Assembly (NCBI RefSeq): GCF_002127325.2
Contig: NC_035433.2
Coordinates: 130,208,695 to 130,272,694, forward strand
DNA length: 64,000 nucleotides
Source of the DNA: Helianthus annuus
Lineage: Eukaryota; Streptophyta; Magnoliopsida; Asterales; Asteraceae
Reading direction: 5' to 3'
A program made the translations under genes and the position numbers. Within the stretch, counting starts at the first letter, position 1. Each line of letters begins with the position of its first letter. The notes below the pieces were generated by a model. It had not been told where the DNA came from. It was given only the letters and a program-made list of their open reading frames with translations, and did no database searches. This document shows, in pieces, positions 48,037 through 60,339 of this stretch.

Positions 48037-51000
48037 ATGTTGAACGAAAACGTCAAAGTTAACAACACGAATGTTGTGACGGGAACCCCCCTCAACGCCA
48101 CCACTGTGGGAGCGTCCACAGTGGCCAATCACGCTGAACGACCCGAGAAGTTCTCGGGTCTACACTTTAAGAGGTGGCAACAGAAGATGTTCTTCTACCT
48201 GACCACCATGAACCTTGCGAGGTTCTTAACGGAAACCGCTCCCCAACCTGCGGAAGGGGAGACCGACACACAAAGATAGTGTGCGGTAGATGCGTGGAAG
48301 CATTCAGATTTCGTATGTCGTGGCTATGTGTTAAACGGCTTGTCGGATGCGTTGTATAATGTGTACTACAACGTCAAGACTTCCAAAGACCTTTGGGATG
48401 CCTTAGACAAGAAGTACAAAACGGAGGATGCTGGCACAAAGAAATTTGTGGTAGCCCGTTTTTTGGATTTCAAAATGGTTGATTCTAAAACAGTTATGAA
48501 TCAAGTCTAAGAATTCCAAATTATACTTCATGACATCCCTGCGGAAGGCATGACACTTAGCGAGACATTCCAAGTGGCAGCGATGATTGAAAAGTTACCT
48601 CCTAGTTGGGTTGATTTTAAGAATTATCTTAAACACAAACGGAAGGAGATGACTATAGAGGACCTTATTGTTCGTCTTCGGATTGAAGGGGACAACAGAA
48701 TTGCCCTAAAAGGCAGCCTTGCACAGACTAGTGCTAGCGCAAATTTGGTTGAACATGGGTAATCCTCTAAGGGCGCGAAGGGCAAGGGGAAAAAGGACAA
48801 AGGGAAAGCAAAGGCTAGCAACCTTGGACCAAAGAAAGGGGTTGTGAAAAAGAAACCTCAGACGTTCCAAGGGACTTGTTACAACTGTGACGAGCCGGGG
48901 TGTCGGGCTAACCAATGCAAGAAACCAAAGCGTGAGCGTGCGCACATGGTGGATGAAGACGGAATGCCTTTGGTGGCAATGATTTCCGAAAAAAGCGCAA
49001 TGATGGATGAGGTCAATACTGTGACCAACACTCCAAAAGGATGGTGGGTTGATACGGGCGCGACCCGTCATGTTTGCGCAGACAAAAGCCTCTTTACCAC
49101 CTTCAAGGCGCTTTCTGGAGAAGAGAAGCTGTATATGGGAAATGCAGCCACCACTGACATCATGGGTGAAGGAACGGTGATCTTGAAGTGGACTTCGGGG
49201 AAGGAGCTCACTCTAAGCAACGTGTTGTATGTCCCGGACTTGCGCAAGAATCTAGTCTCGGGTTGGTTGCTTAACAAGTTTGGATTTCGTTTAGTTTTTG
49301 AGAGCGATCAGTTTGTACTAACTAAACGAGGAATGTATGTGGGTAAGGGCTATGCCCAAAACGGCATGTTCAAATTAAATGTAATGGCTGTCAAGAACAT
49401 GAATAAAATTGCTACTACTTCTACTTATATGCTTGAGTTTTCTTATTCGAATAAATGGCATGGTAGATTAGGTCACGTAAATTTTAATTCAATACGTCGT
49501 TTAATCAATTTAAATTGTATACCTACATTCCATATTGATTCACACTATAAATGTGAAACATGCGTTGAATCCAAACTTACAAGATCATCATCGAAATCGG
49601 TTGAACGAATAACCGAACCCCTTGATTTAATTCACACTGATATTTGTGATTTAAAAGCGGTACCCACAAGAGGTGGAAATAAGTACTTCATCACGTTTAT
49701 TGACGATAGTACTAAATATTGCGATGTATATTTACTAAAAAGTAAAGATGAAGCAATAAGTAAGTTTATCTTGTACAAAAATGAAGTTGAGAATCAACTT
49801 CAAAAGAAGATAAAAGCTTTGCGAAGCGATCGAGGAGGCGAATATGTTGCACCTTTTGCCGATTTATGCGCAAAAAGTGGCACTATACATGAGTGTACAC
49901 CTCCTTATTCTCCACAATCAAATGGCGTGGCAGAACGAAAGAACCGCACATTGAAAGAAATGATGAACGCCATGTTGATAAGTTCTGGGGTGAGCCAGGA
50001 AATGTGGGGGGAAGCCATTCTCTCGGCTAATTATCTTTTGAACAAGATACCACTCAAAAAGAGAGACGAAACTCCATATGAGTTATGGAAAAGGAAGAAG
50101 CCTTCATACAAATACTTGAAAGTGTGGGGGTGCCTAGCAAAGGTGATTGTACCACCTCCTAAGGCTCTTAGGATAGGACCCAAAACTGTTGATTGCATAT
50201 TTATTGGGTATGCACATCAGAGTAGTGCACATCGATTTCTTGTACATGAGCCAAGAATCCTGATGTACACGTAAACACTATCATGGAGGTGAATCCTAAC
50301 GTTGTGTCTTACTTTGAAAATGTGTTTCCTTTGAGAAGACAAACACATGCAATGTCATCAACACCTAATTTTGAAGTAGGTGAAAGTTCATCTACACCAG
50401 TTGATGAGGTAGTTCATGATAAGACACATGAACGACCTGAGGTTGAAGAAAGTGATTGTAGGCGAAGTAAAAGGCCAAGGGTAGAAAAATCCTTCGGTCC
50501 AGACTTCGTTAGCTATATGGTTGAGGGCGAGCCCAATACATATCGCGAAGCGGTTTCCTCTTCAGAAGGACCTCAATGGAAAGAAGCAATAAGAAATGAA
50601 ATAGATTCTATATTGCAAAATCATACTTGGGAGTTAGTAGATCTTCCACCTGGTTGCAAACCACTTGGATATCGTTGGATATTCAAAAGGAAGATGAAAA
50701 CTGATGGAAGTATTGATAAATACAAGGCTAGGTTGGTGATTAAAGGATTTAGACAAAAGGAAGGTCTAGATTACTTTGATACCTACTCGCCTGTGACGCG
50801 CATAACCTCGATTAGATTGGTTCTTGCTATAGCGGCTTTAAGAAATTTGGAAGTTCACCAAATGGACGTTAAAACTGCATTTCTAAATGGCGATTTAGAA
50901 GAAGAGATTTACATGGAGCAACCTGAAGGTTTCTCCGCCCCAGGTCAAGAGGGTAAAGTATGTAAACTCATCAAGTCTTTGTATGGCTTGAAGCAAGCAC

Positions 51001-52090
51001 CAAAACAGTAGCACCAAAAGTTTGATCATGTCATGATTGACAATGGTTTCAAAATAAATGAGTGCGACAAGTGTGTTTATTTCAAAGACACAAATGAAGA
51101 TTATGTGATTTTATGCCTTTATATAGACGATATGCTTATCATTGGGAGTAATGATAAAATTATCAAAGCTACTAAAAGCATGTTGAAAGCGAGATTTGAC
51201 ATGAAAGACATGGGTTTAGCGGATGTGATTCTTGGAGTAAAGATCATAAGAACCCAAGATGGTCTTGTGTTAAGTCAATCTCACTATGTGGAAAAATTCT
51301 TGAAAAATTCAACTCGGGAGATACGAGTGTAGCTCGAACTCCAGTTGATACCTCCCAACATCTCAAGAAAAATAAAGGAGATGGAGTTGCTCAGTTAGAG
51401 TATTCAAGAATTATTGGCAGTCTCATGTATCTAATGACATGTACTAGACCCGACTTGGCTTACGCGGTGAGTAGACTAAGTAGATACACCAGCAATCCGT
51501 GCGCGAATCATTGGAAGGCTATCACGAGGGTGCTTAGATACATAAGATACACAAGAGATTATGGACTGCATTATACCCGACAACCAGCAGTGATCGAAGG
51601 ATACACTGATGCAAACTGGATATCGGATAATAAAGATTCCAAATCAACAAGTGGTTACGTGTTTACACTTGGAGGAGCTGCTATTGCTTGGAAGTCTTCT
51701 AAGCAAACGGTAATAGCAAGATCCACAATGGAATCCGAATTTATCGCCTTGGATAAGTCAGGCGAGGAGGCGGAATGGCTGCGTCAATTCGTGGAATATA
51801 TTCCAAGATGGCCAAAGCCTTTGCCAGCCATATGTGTACATTGTGATAGTCAATCAGCGATTGGTAGAGCTCAAAGCTTGATGTACAATGGCAGATCAAG
51901 GCATATGCGACGTAGACATAACACGGTACGACAACTACTCTCAACGGGTGTTATCACAATTGATTATGTGAGATCAAAGGATAACATTGCAGACCCGTTT
52001 ACAAAAGGCTTAAGCAGAGAGTTAGTAGAAACGTCGTCAAGAGGAATGGGACTAAAGCCCGTGGTAAATGGGAATATGAGGGAAACCTAA
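48037..52090 (+). pseudogene. Copia-2 gag-pol with multiple stops and two frame changes
   Basis: Gag starts at ATG 48037 and is interrupted by stops at 48277, 48508 and 48760. The same frame then holds a zinc knuckle reading CYNCDEPGCRANQC (cysteine where histidine is usual), a protease with WWVDTGATRHV, and an integrase (finger ending CETCVESK, core with FIDDSTKYC), up to a stop at 50272. A second frame (50283-51332) carries RT with YIDDMLIIGSN and a stop at 51009. A third (51425-52090) is RNase H with [19 protein letters not shown]. Domain order is PR-INT-RT-RH, as in Ty1/Copia. It is not functional. Confidence 0.9.
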
Positions 52091-52504
52091 CTTAGTTGAC
52101 TGGAGATCCCAAGATCTAAGTTCAATAGGACAACTTAATCATATTACCAAAACGGAGTCACTGTGGGGGAGTACCCCAAACTAAATAAAAGGGAGTTATA
52201 TATACTTCCTAGTCCATTCCAATCAGTGACATGAAGTGAGGTTAAGCATATTAAGGTTAATGATTTCGGGAAATCAAATAACCATGATGCTTTTAATGAT
52301 TCATGGGAATCACCTATGTTAGACAGAAGTGGGGTCGCTTCAAATGGATTTGTGGGGTGCGCAAATCCTAGAGCTCTCGCAGAACCAGGCTAGTGTTCTA
52401 GGACCATAATAGGACACGACAATGAGGAGTTGGCCAAACCAGGGAGAGTATTGTGTGAAGTGTATTGTCGTTTACACAAATGGGGGTATGTTCAAGGACA
52501 TCGC

Positions 52505-54727
52505 TGTCACACCCCAACCAATGGCGGAAACATCGGGATGAGACGAAGTGTGAAGATTGCTCGAGACATCATAACGCTATTTGTGACAATAATTTAATAA
52601 TCCAAATTTCATTTCCAAAATAAATGTCAAAACATTACAAGAAAAGCAAATAACAACATTGTTCAACCTAACATAAACAAAATTGATACAACACTTTAAA
52701 CCTAAACGTCTAAGTGAGTATTTAGGCATCTTTGCTATCCGTTTTCATTTCATCATCATCAACCTGTAACATGTTTAAAAATACAATTCAATGCAAAAGC
52801 AAAGGCGAGTATACAAGTTTGGTACGTACATAGCATAAGTTAAAAAGTGTGATCAATTCCTCATTGCAAGCATATGATTCAAGATAAACCTTAAATATGG
52901 CATGTGTCTAACATATCAAACCAAGAAAACGCAATATGCTCAAGACATAACCTCAAGTTTACGGGCGGGTCGTTAATCCTATAGCGCTACATATGTCAAG
53001 GTTTGGCTCGTACGAAGTTAATGATAAGTTCAACACATAAGAATAACCCAAGTTTAAAGTATCAAGTCATCACGTATACAAGCATGTTATAGGAACGTTC
53101 ATGTGTTTAACAAAGTGTTCATGTGTAAGTTAATAGGTAAACATGTTACACCCCAAAAGTGGTAAAAGTAAAAAGGGGGAAATACGAGTATACTCACGGT
53201 TTACAAGTGGTGACTTGAAATTCCGAGAGCAAGTTTGTAGATGAATTAGTTCGGAGCACCTTGTCCTTCTACACAAGGAAACGTAGGTGTGTGAGTTTGG
53301 CGTATAACGGAAGATTATAGATTCGGAGTTTTTAATATATAGAAAGTAACATAGGTGAAAATAATCATCTTGTACGCATAACTCTTGTTCTTGACACTAT
53401 TGAAACTCAAAAGAGTTAGTATGATTTCATGGATTCTAAGATCCATTAGAGTCGTAACAAGGGCATGGTCATAGATGATGTAACGTCCACTTAACAAATA
53501 ACTATTAAGTCATCATCAAGTCTTAGTTACTTAGATGTATACATATAGAATAACTTAGATATTATATAGTTTACAAGTCTTATGATTCAAGCATGAGGTA
53601 GGAGATTAATGTCTCCATTTAGGTACCTCTTTGTGTCATAGAATACATACATGAGGTAGGAAGAACAAGCTTCCATTTAGGCACCTCTATTGTTCACCAC
53701 TACACTTGTTGTTATAAACAACAAGGAGGGTCATGAACATACAAGTATCAAGGTATTAACAACAACTAATCTATAGCAAAACATCAAGTAATGAGTGGAT
53801 TCTTATGAAGGATAGCCCAAGCTAATCCAACCATCACACATTCAACAAGTTTCACACTTGAACATTACTTGTGGGTAAAACCCTAATTAAAAACAGAAAG
53901 TTTATGAGGTTTTAACCTCTGATTTAGATGTCTCAACCTTGTTTTTAAGCTTAACCAACCATGGGATAAGTTGTAAGCATTAGGACATAGGTATGAGATG
54001 TGTTGGACACAAGTTGCATAGATTTAAACAAGTTTTTGATGAACATAAAAACAAACAGAAAGTTTATGGACTATTTCGGGGCATTTCCAGGTCTGATTTC
54101 TCCAAGGAGAAGTCTAGGAATCGAACCCCATGATTATACAAGCAAGTAGGAAAAAGAATCGAGTGAATCGGATAAGAATTGAGTGAGTTATGCTCATTTT
54201 CGTGAAGGGGTGTCAATCTACTCGAACCCTTGCTTTCAGCTACGGTTTGGTGGATGTTTTGTGAGTTTTTAGGGTTGCAAAAGTGGTAGGGAGGCTGGTT
54301 ATAAGTGGTATATATAGGGGGAAGGATTAGGGTTTCAATGGGTTGGGCTTTGGAAGTGTTTAGAAGGGGTTACACCTTGAAACTAGCCCACAAAACCCAA
54401 CTATATGGGGCTGAATTTGGCTGAAATTGGGCTGCCATATTTCTTTATTTTTTTATTTTTTTAAAACATTATAATGAGTAATTTTGTTAGTTAAGTTGTG
54501 TAATAATATGCAACAATGTTTCCCCTAACTTGTAACAAGGTGAAATATGAAATAAAACATGATTTAACTAGGTAAAAAGTGTAATGTACAAGTTTTATTT
54601 ACGAAGCAAGTTCCGTATTTTACAACGATTACGATGAAAGAATGGTTATAAGAACACAAGATTTCCAAAGATAGAATTTCACGTAAGGTTTCTAAATGTA
54701 GGATGTTTGAAAATGTAGGGCGTTACA
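52505..54727 (-). repeat. 3' LTR of the LARD-like element
   Basis: 2223 bp from tgtcacacccc to gggcgttaca. On the minus strand a TATA motif lies near 54316-54308 (ctatatataccac). Two tandem hairpins with different inner stems lie at 53595-53629 and 53653-53688. The polypurine tract abuts at 54728-54744 (tctcccctcctttagg on the plus strand). Confidence 0.93.
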
Positions 54728-56762
54728 GTCTCCCCTCCTTTAGGAAATTTCGTCCCGAAATTTATTCAAGAGGAAGGCTTGAAAGAGTCTTTGGCATAAA
54801 GGTGATCATTAAGAATTGAAATTTGGGAAGTTTGAAAGTTTTGAAAAGTACCAAATTTTGGAGAACGTCAAGGTAGATTTGCAAGGGGAAGTTTTTAAGG
54901 ATAGTATAAAAAAAATCATACTTTCGTAAAACCTGTTTATTGGGAGGAACGAAAAGGTTTGTTACTTTAAATAAAACAATAGAGGTATACTAAGTATCGT
55001 TTCACAAGAATCAAGAATAGGGAGACTATTTTATAGGTAACGAGGTAAGTTAGGACTCAAATGTTTAAACAAGCTGGATTGCGAACGAGTTTTGTATAGA
55101 ATAATACGAGTATAGAATGAACGAATGACTCTTAAGGAGTACAAGTATGTGAATAGCATAAGTGTTGGATAGATGAACGTAGTGTGTTAAGGATGAAGTC
55201 TCGTCATGAATAATCGGATATAATGCGTTTATGAGTTGCGTGAAGTTGTATTAGGTCCAAAAGGTCTGCAACACACTGAATTTCTCATGGCACGTTTTAC
55301 GAAAGTTTGGTAACATGGTGAAAACACTTATATATAGGAAGTACCAGCGGCGTATCCACCATGTTTTAACCACATTACGTCCGTTTCATTACTCGGGGTC
55401 ATGTTACGTTCCGTGTCTTACCATACACAGTAGTACACTCTATGGTTCTCATACGCCTATCACTATAATCTCGTGTGCACCCGCGATCATACTGATTGTC
55501 GCATGATCCACATAGCTTGTACTAGTTATGTATGAATCAAGGTATACATGAATTTGAAAATAAGAATGTGTACGTAGAAGAATGTCGTATGTAAGCATGT
55601 TTATGTTTAAGCATGTATGGGACCCACGTAAGCGAATCCCTCGGATTACGCTCGCGTATAGGTACGAATGTACGAATCATGAGTAAGGATGAAAGTATGA
55701 GCATAAGTTTAAGTATGAATACGCATGTATGTATGAGCATAAACGTAAAACGTGTAAGTAGTATGTGTACAAGCAGAAGCGTAAAACGTATAAGTAGTAT
55801 GTGTATGAGTACAAGCATAAAACGTATGAACATAGGTGTAGTTATAAAAAAATAAATATTGCGTATATAGTGTACGTTGAGGCATTGCGGATTAGAAAGG
55901 CTAAGTATGTAGATACGAACGATATAAATGGTGTTATCGCGAGATATCGACTAAAACGTGTATGACGATGTGCATGTATAGTTGTTCCAACAAAACGTTG
56001 AGTTTATCGAATCAAAATTAGATTGAGCCTGGTTTGAAAGGTAGAATATAGTTTGTATATGTAAAGGAACATAAAGTACTCGTTGGTTATGCAAAACGTA
56101 TTTTGTAACAAATAGAAATGCTAATTTTGTTTAAAAGGGTTTACGTAATCCGAAAAAAAATGGTCGGTCCCTATGAAGTCTTCTTGCGCACGTGTTTTGT
56201 AAATTGGTGTAGGAAAAAGGTTTTCGTTAAAAAGTAAGTTCGTTTCATCAAAGAAGAAATTATGAATTTAGGAGGTTCTTGTGAAAACTAGGATCCTTAG
56301 AAGAGAAATTTAGCAAAAGGACTTAGTGATTAAAAAAATTAACAAATGATTTGTTGATGTTGAAAAGGGTATTTGGTAAAACAATCATATAACTTCTATA
56401 AGATCTTATAAGTATTTGAGAAAGGTTGGTTGGATTTTGATTAAAAGTAGAAGGTGAGCATGTTTTAGTGATTAAGTCGAATATGAAGTTCATGGGCAAG
56501 AGTTTCATTGAGCCGATTAAATTGATAGGTAGCATTTCGTAAGGTTTTGAAGTTCGAGCAATAAAACGTTTTAAGACATGATTATGAATTTCGCGTATAT
56601 GAGTTGAGTGAAAATAGATTGTAGAATAAGAAGTACGTTTGATAAAACAATGCATTTTGAAATCGGTATGAGTGGGTATTTTGAATAATCATAAACAATT
56701 TGGGTATAAAATATGATCGAGTTTGCATAATAAGATATTTTTGAAGAGATGTTTTGGTAACG

Positions 56763-57496
56763 ATCACCTAGGTAAGGGAATCACCCCTAACTCGTTGGTG
56801 AGGTCGTTTTAAGGGAAGAGGGGTGGAGTCAATCGTCAAGGTAAGGAAGTCACTCCAATCTCGATGATACCTCTCCACTAGTTGTTACAAGGAATATGAA
56901 TTTAAATTATATGAAAATCATGCATATATAAATGTATCGAAAAGGTTCGATATGTTGTGCGTGTGAAAAGAGAAATCAAAGGTAAACTCGAGGTTGAAAG
57001 ATTGCATCGTATAAAATGAACAATAGAAACACATGTTTGACCAAAGTTTGGAGTGTTCCAAAACGAAACTTTGACTAACCAAAGTGGTCGAAAAGTCTTT
57101 TGAATTTGAGGAGCATGTTTTGGCCTAATAGGTAAAATACTCTCGCCGACAAGTCGGTTAACGGTATTTACCCTTCCAGTTACTACATGTCCCAAATCAA
57201 TCGAAATTTCGAGACTTGGCGGGATTTATGAAAAAATTGCCAAGGAGTGGAACTAGTCGACAAGGTGCGGGTTTCACCCCTAACTTAACGATTTCGTATC
57301 CTAAGTGTGGTTGGTACTCGTCGGGTCAAAATTTAATTTCGACGTGTTGACGAGGGTCCACTAGGACTTGAAATTTGAGATTTACCATTAAGATGTGGAT
57401 TTCACTCCTAGCTTAATCGCGATATCTCGTGTAAAAAAAAGAATAGGTAGATTGAGAGTCGTTCACCAAATTGTGGGTTTCACGCCTATTTTGGTG
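56763..57496 (-). repeat. Array of five hairpins with a conserved loop
   Basis: Hairpins at about 56763-56801, 56831-56868, 57258-57291, 57386-57418 and 57463-57496. On the minus strand the loops read approximately taggggtgaaacccacac. The stems differ: caccaaa/tttggtg, attaagc/cttaat, cgttaag/cttgtcg (imperfect), atcgag/cgat and tcacc/ggtga. An unrelated pair ctcgtc/gacgag lies at about 57318-57353. Confidence 0.6.
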
Positions 57497-57911
57497 AATT
57501 CGTCTCATTTGTACAATATGAGTGTTGTCGGATTTAGAATAATCGAGTAAAATGCATGAGGGAAGTGTATGTCGAAGGAGATACACAAACAAGTATAAAC
57601 ACATAAGAAAGCATATCAAGGATGATACTTAAATAATGAAATAAAACAAGTATTAACACATAGAGAAATATGTCAAGAATAACACATAAAGAATCGAACA
57701 ACGAAACAAGTGTTAACACATAATAAAACAAGCATTAATGCGTAAGAATAACATGTCGAATATTACACATGAGTAACATACATGTTTAAAAGAGCATAAA
57801 TAAGTAACAAATAAAGTATCATGTAGTAGTCCAAGCAAAGCATACGAATAAGGTTCTAAAACTATAGACTAGGCTAAAGCATTCCTACTTTTCCTAATTC
57901 CCTATAGTTAT

Positions 57912-57927
57912 GGCTCTGATACCAATC
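57912..57927 (-). other. Primer-binding site of the LARD-like element
   Basis: The minus strand reads gattggtatcagagcc next to the 5' LTR, identical to that of the Tekay-like element and matching initiator tRNA-Met with a three-base offset. Confidence 0.9.
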
Positions 57928-60150
57928 TGTCACACCCCAACCAATGGCGGAAACATCGGGATGAGACGAAGTGTGAAGATTGCTCGAGACATCATAACGC
58001 TATTTGTGACAATAATTTAATAATCCAAATTTCATTTCCAAAATAAATGTCAAAACATTACAAGAAAAGCAAATAACAACATTGTTCAACCTAACATAAA
58101 CAAAATTGATACAACACTTTAAACCTAAACGTCTAAGTGAGTATTTAGGCATCTTTGCTATCCGTTTTCATTTCATCATCATCAACCTGTAACATGTTTA
58201 AAAATACAATTCAATGCAAAAGCAAAGGCGAGTATACAAGTTTGGTACGTACATAGCATAAGTTAAAAAGTGTGATCAATTCCTCATTGCAAGCATATGA
58301 TTCAAGATAAACCTTAAATATGGCATGTGTCTAACATATCAAACCAAGAAAACGCAATATGCTCAAGACATAACCTCAAGTTTACGGGCGGGTCGTTAAT
58401 CCTATAGCGCTACATATGTCAAGGTTTGGCTCGTACGAAGTTAATGATAAGTTCAACACATAAGAATAACCCAAGTTTAAAGTATCAAGTCATCACGTAT
58501 ACAAGCATGTTATAGGAACGTTCATGTGTTTAACAAAGTGTTCATGTGTAAGTTAATAGGTAAACATGTTACACCCCAAAAGTGGTAAAAGTAAAAAGGG
58601 GGAAATACGAGTATACTCACGGTTTACAAGTGGTGACTTGAAATTCCGAGAGCAAGTTTGTAGATGAATTAGTTCGGAGCACCTTGTCCTTCTACACAAG
58701 GAAACGTAGGTGTGTGAGTTTGGCGTATAACGGAAGATTATAGATTCGGAGTTTTTAATATATAGAAAGTAACATAGGTGAAAATAATCATCTTGTACGC
58801 ATAACTCTTGTTCTTGACACTATTGAAACTCAAAAGAGTTAGTATGATTTCATGGATTCTAAGATCCATTAGAGTCGTAACAAGGGCATGGTCATAGATG
58901 ATGTAACGTCCACTTAACAAATAACTATTAAGTCATCATCAAGTCTTAGTTACTTAGATGTATACATATAGAATAACTTAGATATTATATAGTTTACAAG
59001 TCTTATGATTCAAGCATGAGGTAGGAGATTAATGTCTCCATTTAGGTACCTCTTTGTGTCATAGAATACATACATGAGGTAGGAAGAACAAGCTTCCATT
59101 TAGGCACCTCTATTGTTCACCACTACACTTGTTGTTATAAACAACAAAGAGGGTCATGAACATACAAGTATCAAGGTATTAACAACAACTAATCTATAGC
59201 AAAACATCAAGTAATGAGTGGATTCTTATGAAGGATAGCCCAAGCTAATCCAACCATCACACATTCAACAAGTTTCACACTTGAACATTACTTGTGGGTA
59301 AAACCCTAATTAAAAACAGAAAGTTTATGAGGTTTTAACCTCTGATTTAGATGTCTCAACCTTGTTTTTAAGCTTAACCAACCATGGGATAAGTTGTAAG
59401 CATTAGGACATAGGTATGAGATGTGTTGGACACAAGTTGCATAGATTTAAACAAGTTTTTGATGAACATAAAAACAAACAGAAAGTTTATGGACTATTTC
59501 GGGGCATTTCCAGGTCTGATTTCTCCAAGGAGAAGTCTAGGAATCGAACCCCATGATTATACAAGCAAGTAGGAAAAAGAATCGAGTGAATCGGATAAGA
59601 ATTGAGTGAGTTATGCTCATTTTCGTGAAGGGGTGTCAATCTACTCGAACCCTTGCTTTCAGCTACGGTTTGGTGGATGTTTTGTGAGTTTTTAGGGTTG
59701 CAAAAGTGGTAGGGAGGCTGGTTATAAGTGGTATATATAGGGGGAAGGATTAGGGTTTCAATGGGTTGGGCTTTGGAAGTGTTTAGAAGGGGTTACACCT
59801 TGAAACTAGCCCACAAAACCCAACTATATGGGGCTGAATTTGGCTGAAATTGGGCTGCCATATTTCTTTATTTTTTTATTTTTTTAAAACATTATAATGA
59901 GTAATTTTGTTAGTTAAGTTGTGTAATAATATGCAACAATGTTTCCCCTAACTTGTAACAAGGTGAAATATGAAATAAAACATGATTTAACTAGGTAAAA
60001 AGTGTAATGTACAAGTTTTATTTACGAAGCAAGTTCCGTATTTTACAACGATTACGATGAAAGAATGGTTATAAGAACACAAGATTTCCAAAGATAGAAT
60101 TTCACGTAAGGTTTCTAAATGTACGATGTTTGAAAATGTAGGGCGTTACA
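57928..60150 (-). repeat. 5' LTR of the LARD-like element
   Basis: 2223 bp, two visible differences from 52505-54727. Followed by the target duplication atcgc. Confidence 0.93.
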
Positions 60151-60297
60151 ATCGCGTCTACACACCGCTAGTAAGCTAACTACGCTTCACAAAAGAAGGT
60201 TCAAAGGTGACAACCTACCTATCTTGCAATACTCAACTGTCGAAGTTTATCGTTGAAAAGTGTAAGGAAAAGATCCATTTCCATACATGTGAGGGGT

Positions 60298-60339
60298 TGT
60301 TGGAAATTTGATGAAAATAGCATTTTTCATGTGGGGGAT
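60298..60339 (+). repeat. Duplicated polypurine tract and LTR edge of Copia-2
   Basis: gaggggt followed by tgttggaaatttgatgaaaa, then gtgggggat followed by the true LTR start tgttggaaaaatagg. The 42-bp segment copies the tract-LTR junction. The inner tract at 60331-60339 is the one next to the LTR. Confidence 0.75.

Larger units (their letters stand above)
54728..57927 (-). other. Non-coding interior of the LARD-like element
   Basis: 3.2 kb without a long frame on either strand. It holds imperfect gtataagtagtatgtgta repeats (55680-55840), a hairpin array (56763-57496), and about four degenerate units of roughly 60 bp around aaacaagtattaacacata (57580-57770). Confidence 0.75.
52505..60150 (-). 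mobile_element. Non-coding LTR retrotransposon (LARD-like), very recent
   Basis: LTRs 52505-54727 and 57928-60150 (2223 bp each) with the target duplication atcgc (52500-52504 and 60151-60155). I found only two differences between the LTRs (near 53727/59150 and 54700/60123). The 3.2-kb interior has no coding frame. Its ends match the Tekay-like element: the same primer-binding site and tgtcacacccc edge, and the same 20-bp gaaatttcgtcccgaaattt just inside the polypurine tract. It probably moves using proteins of a Tekay-like Gypsy element. Confidence 0.88.
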
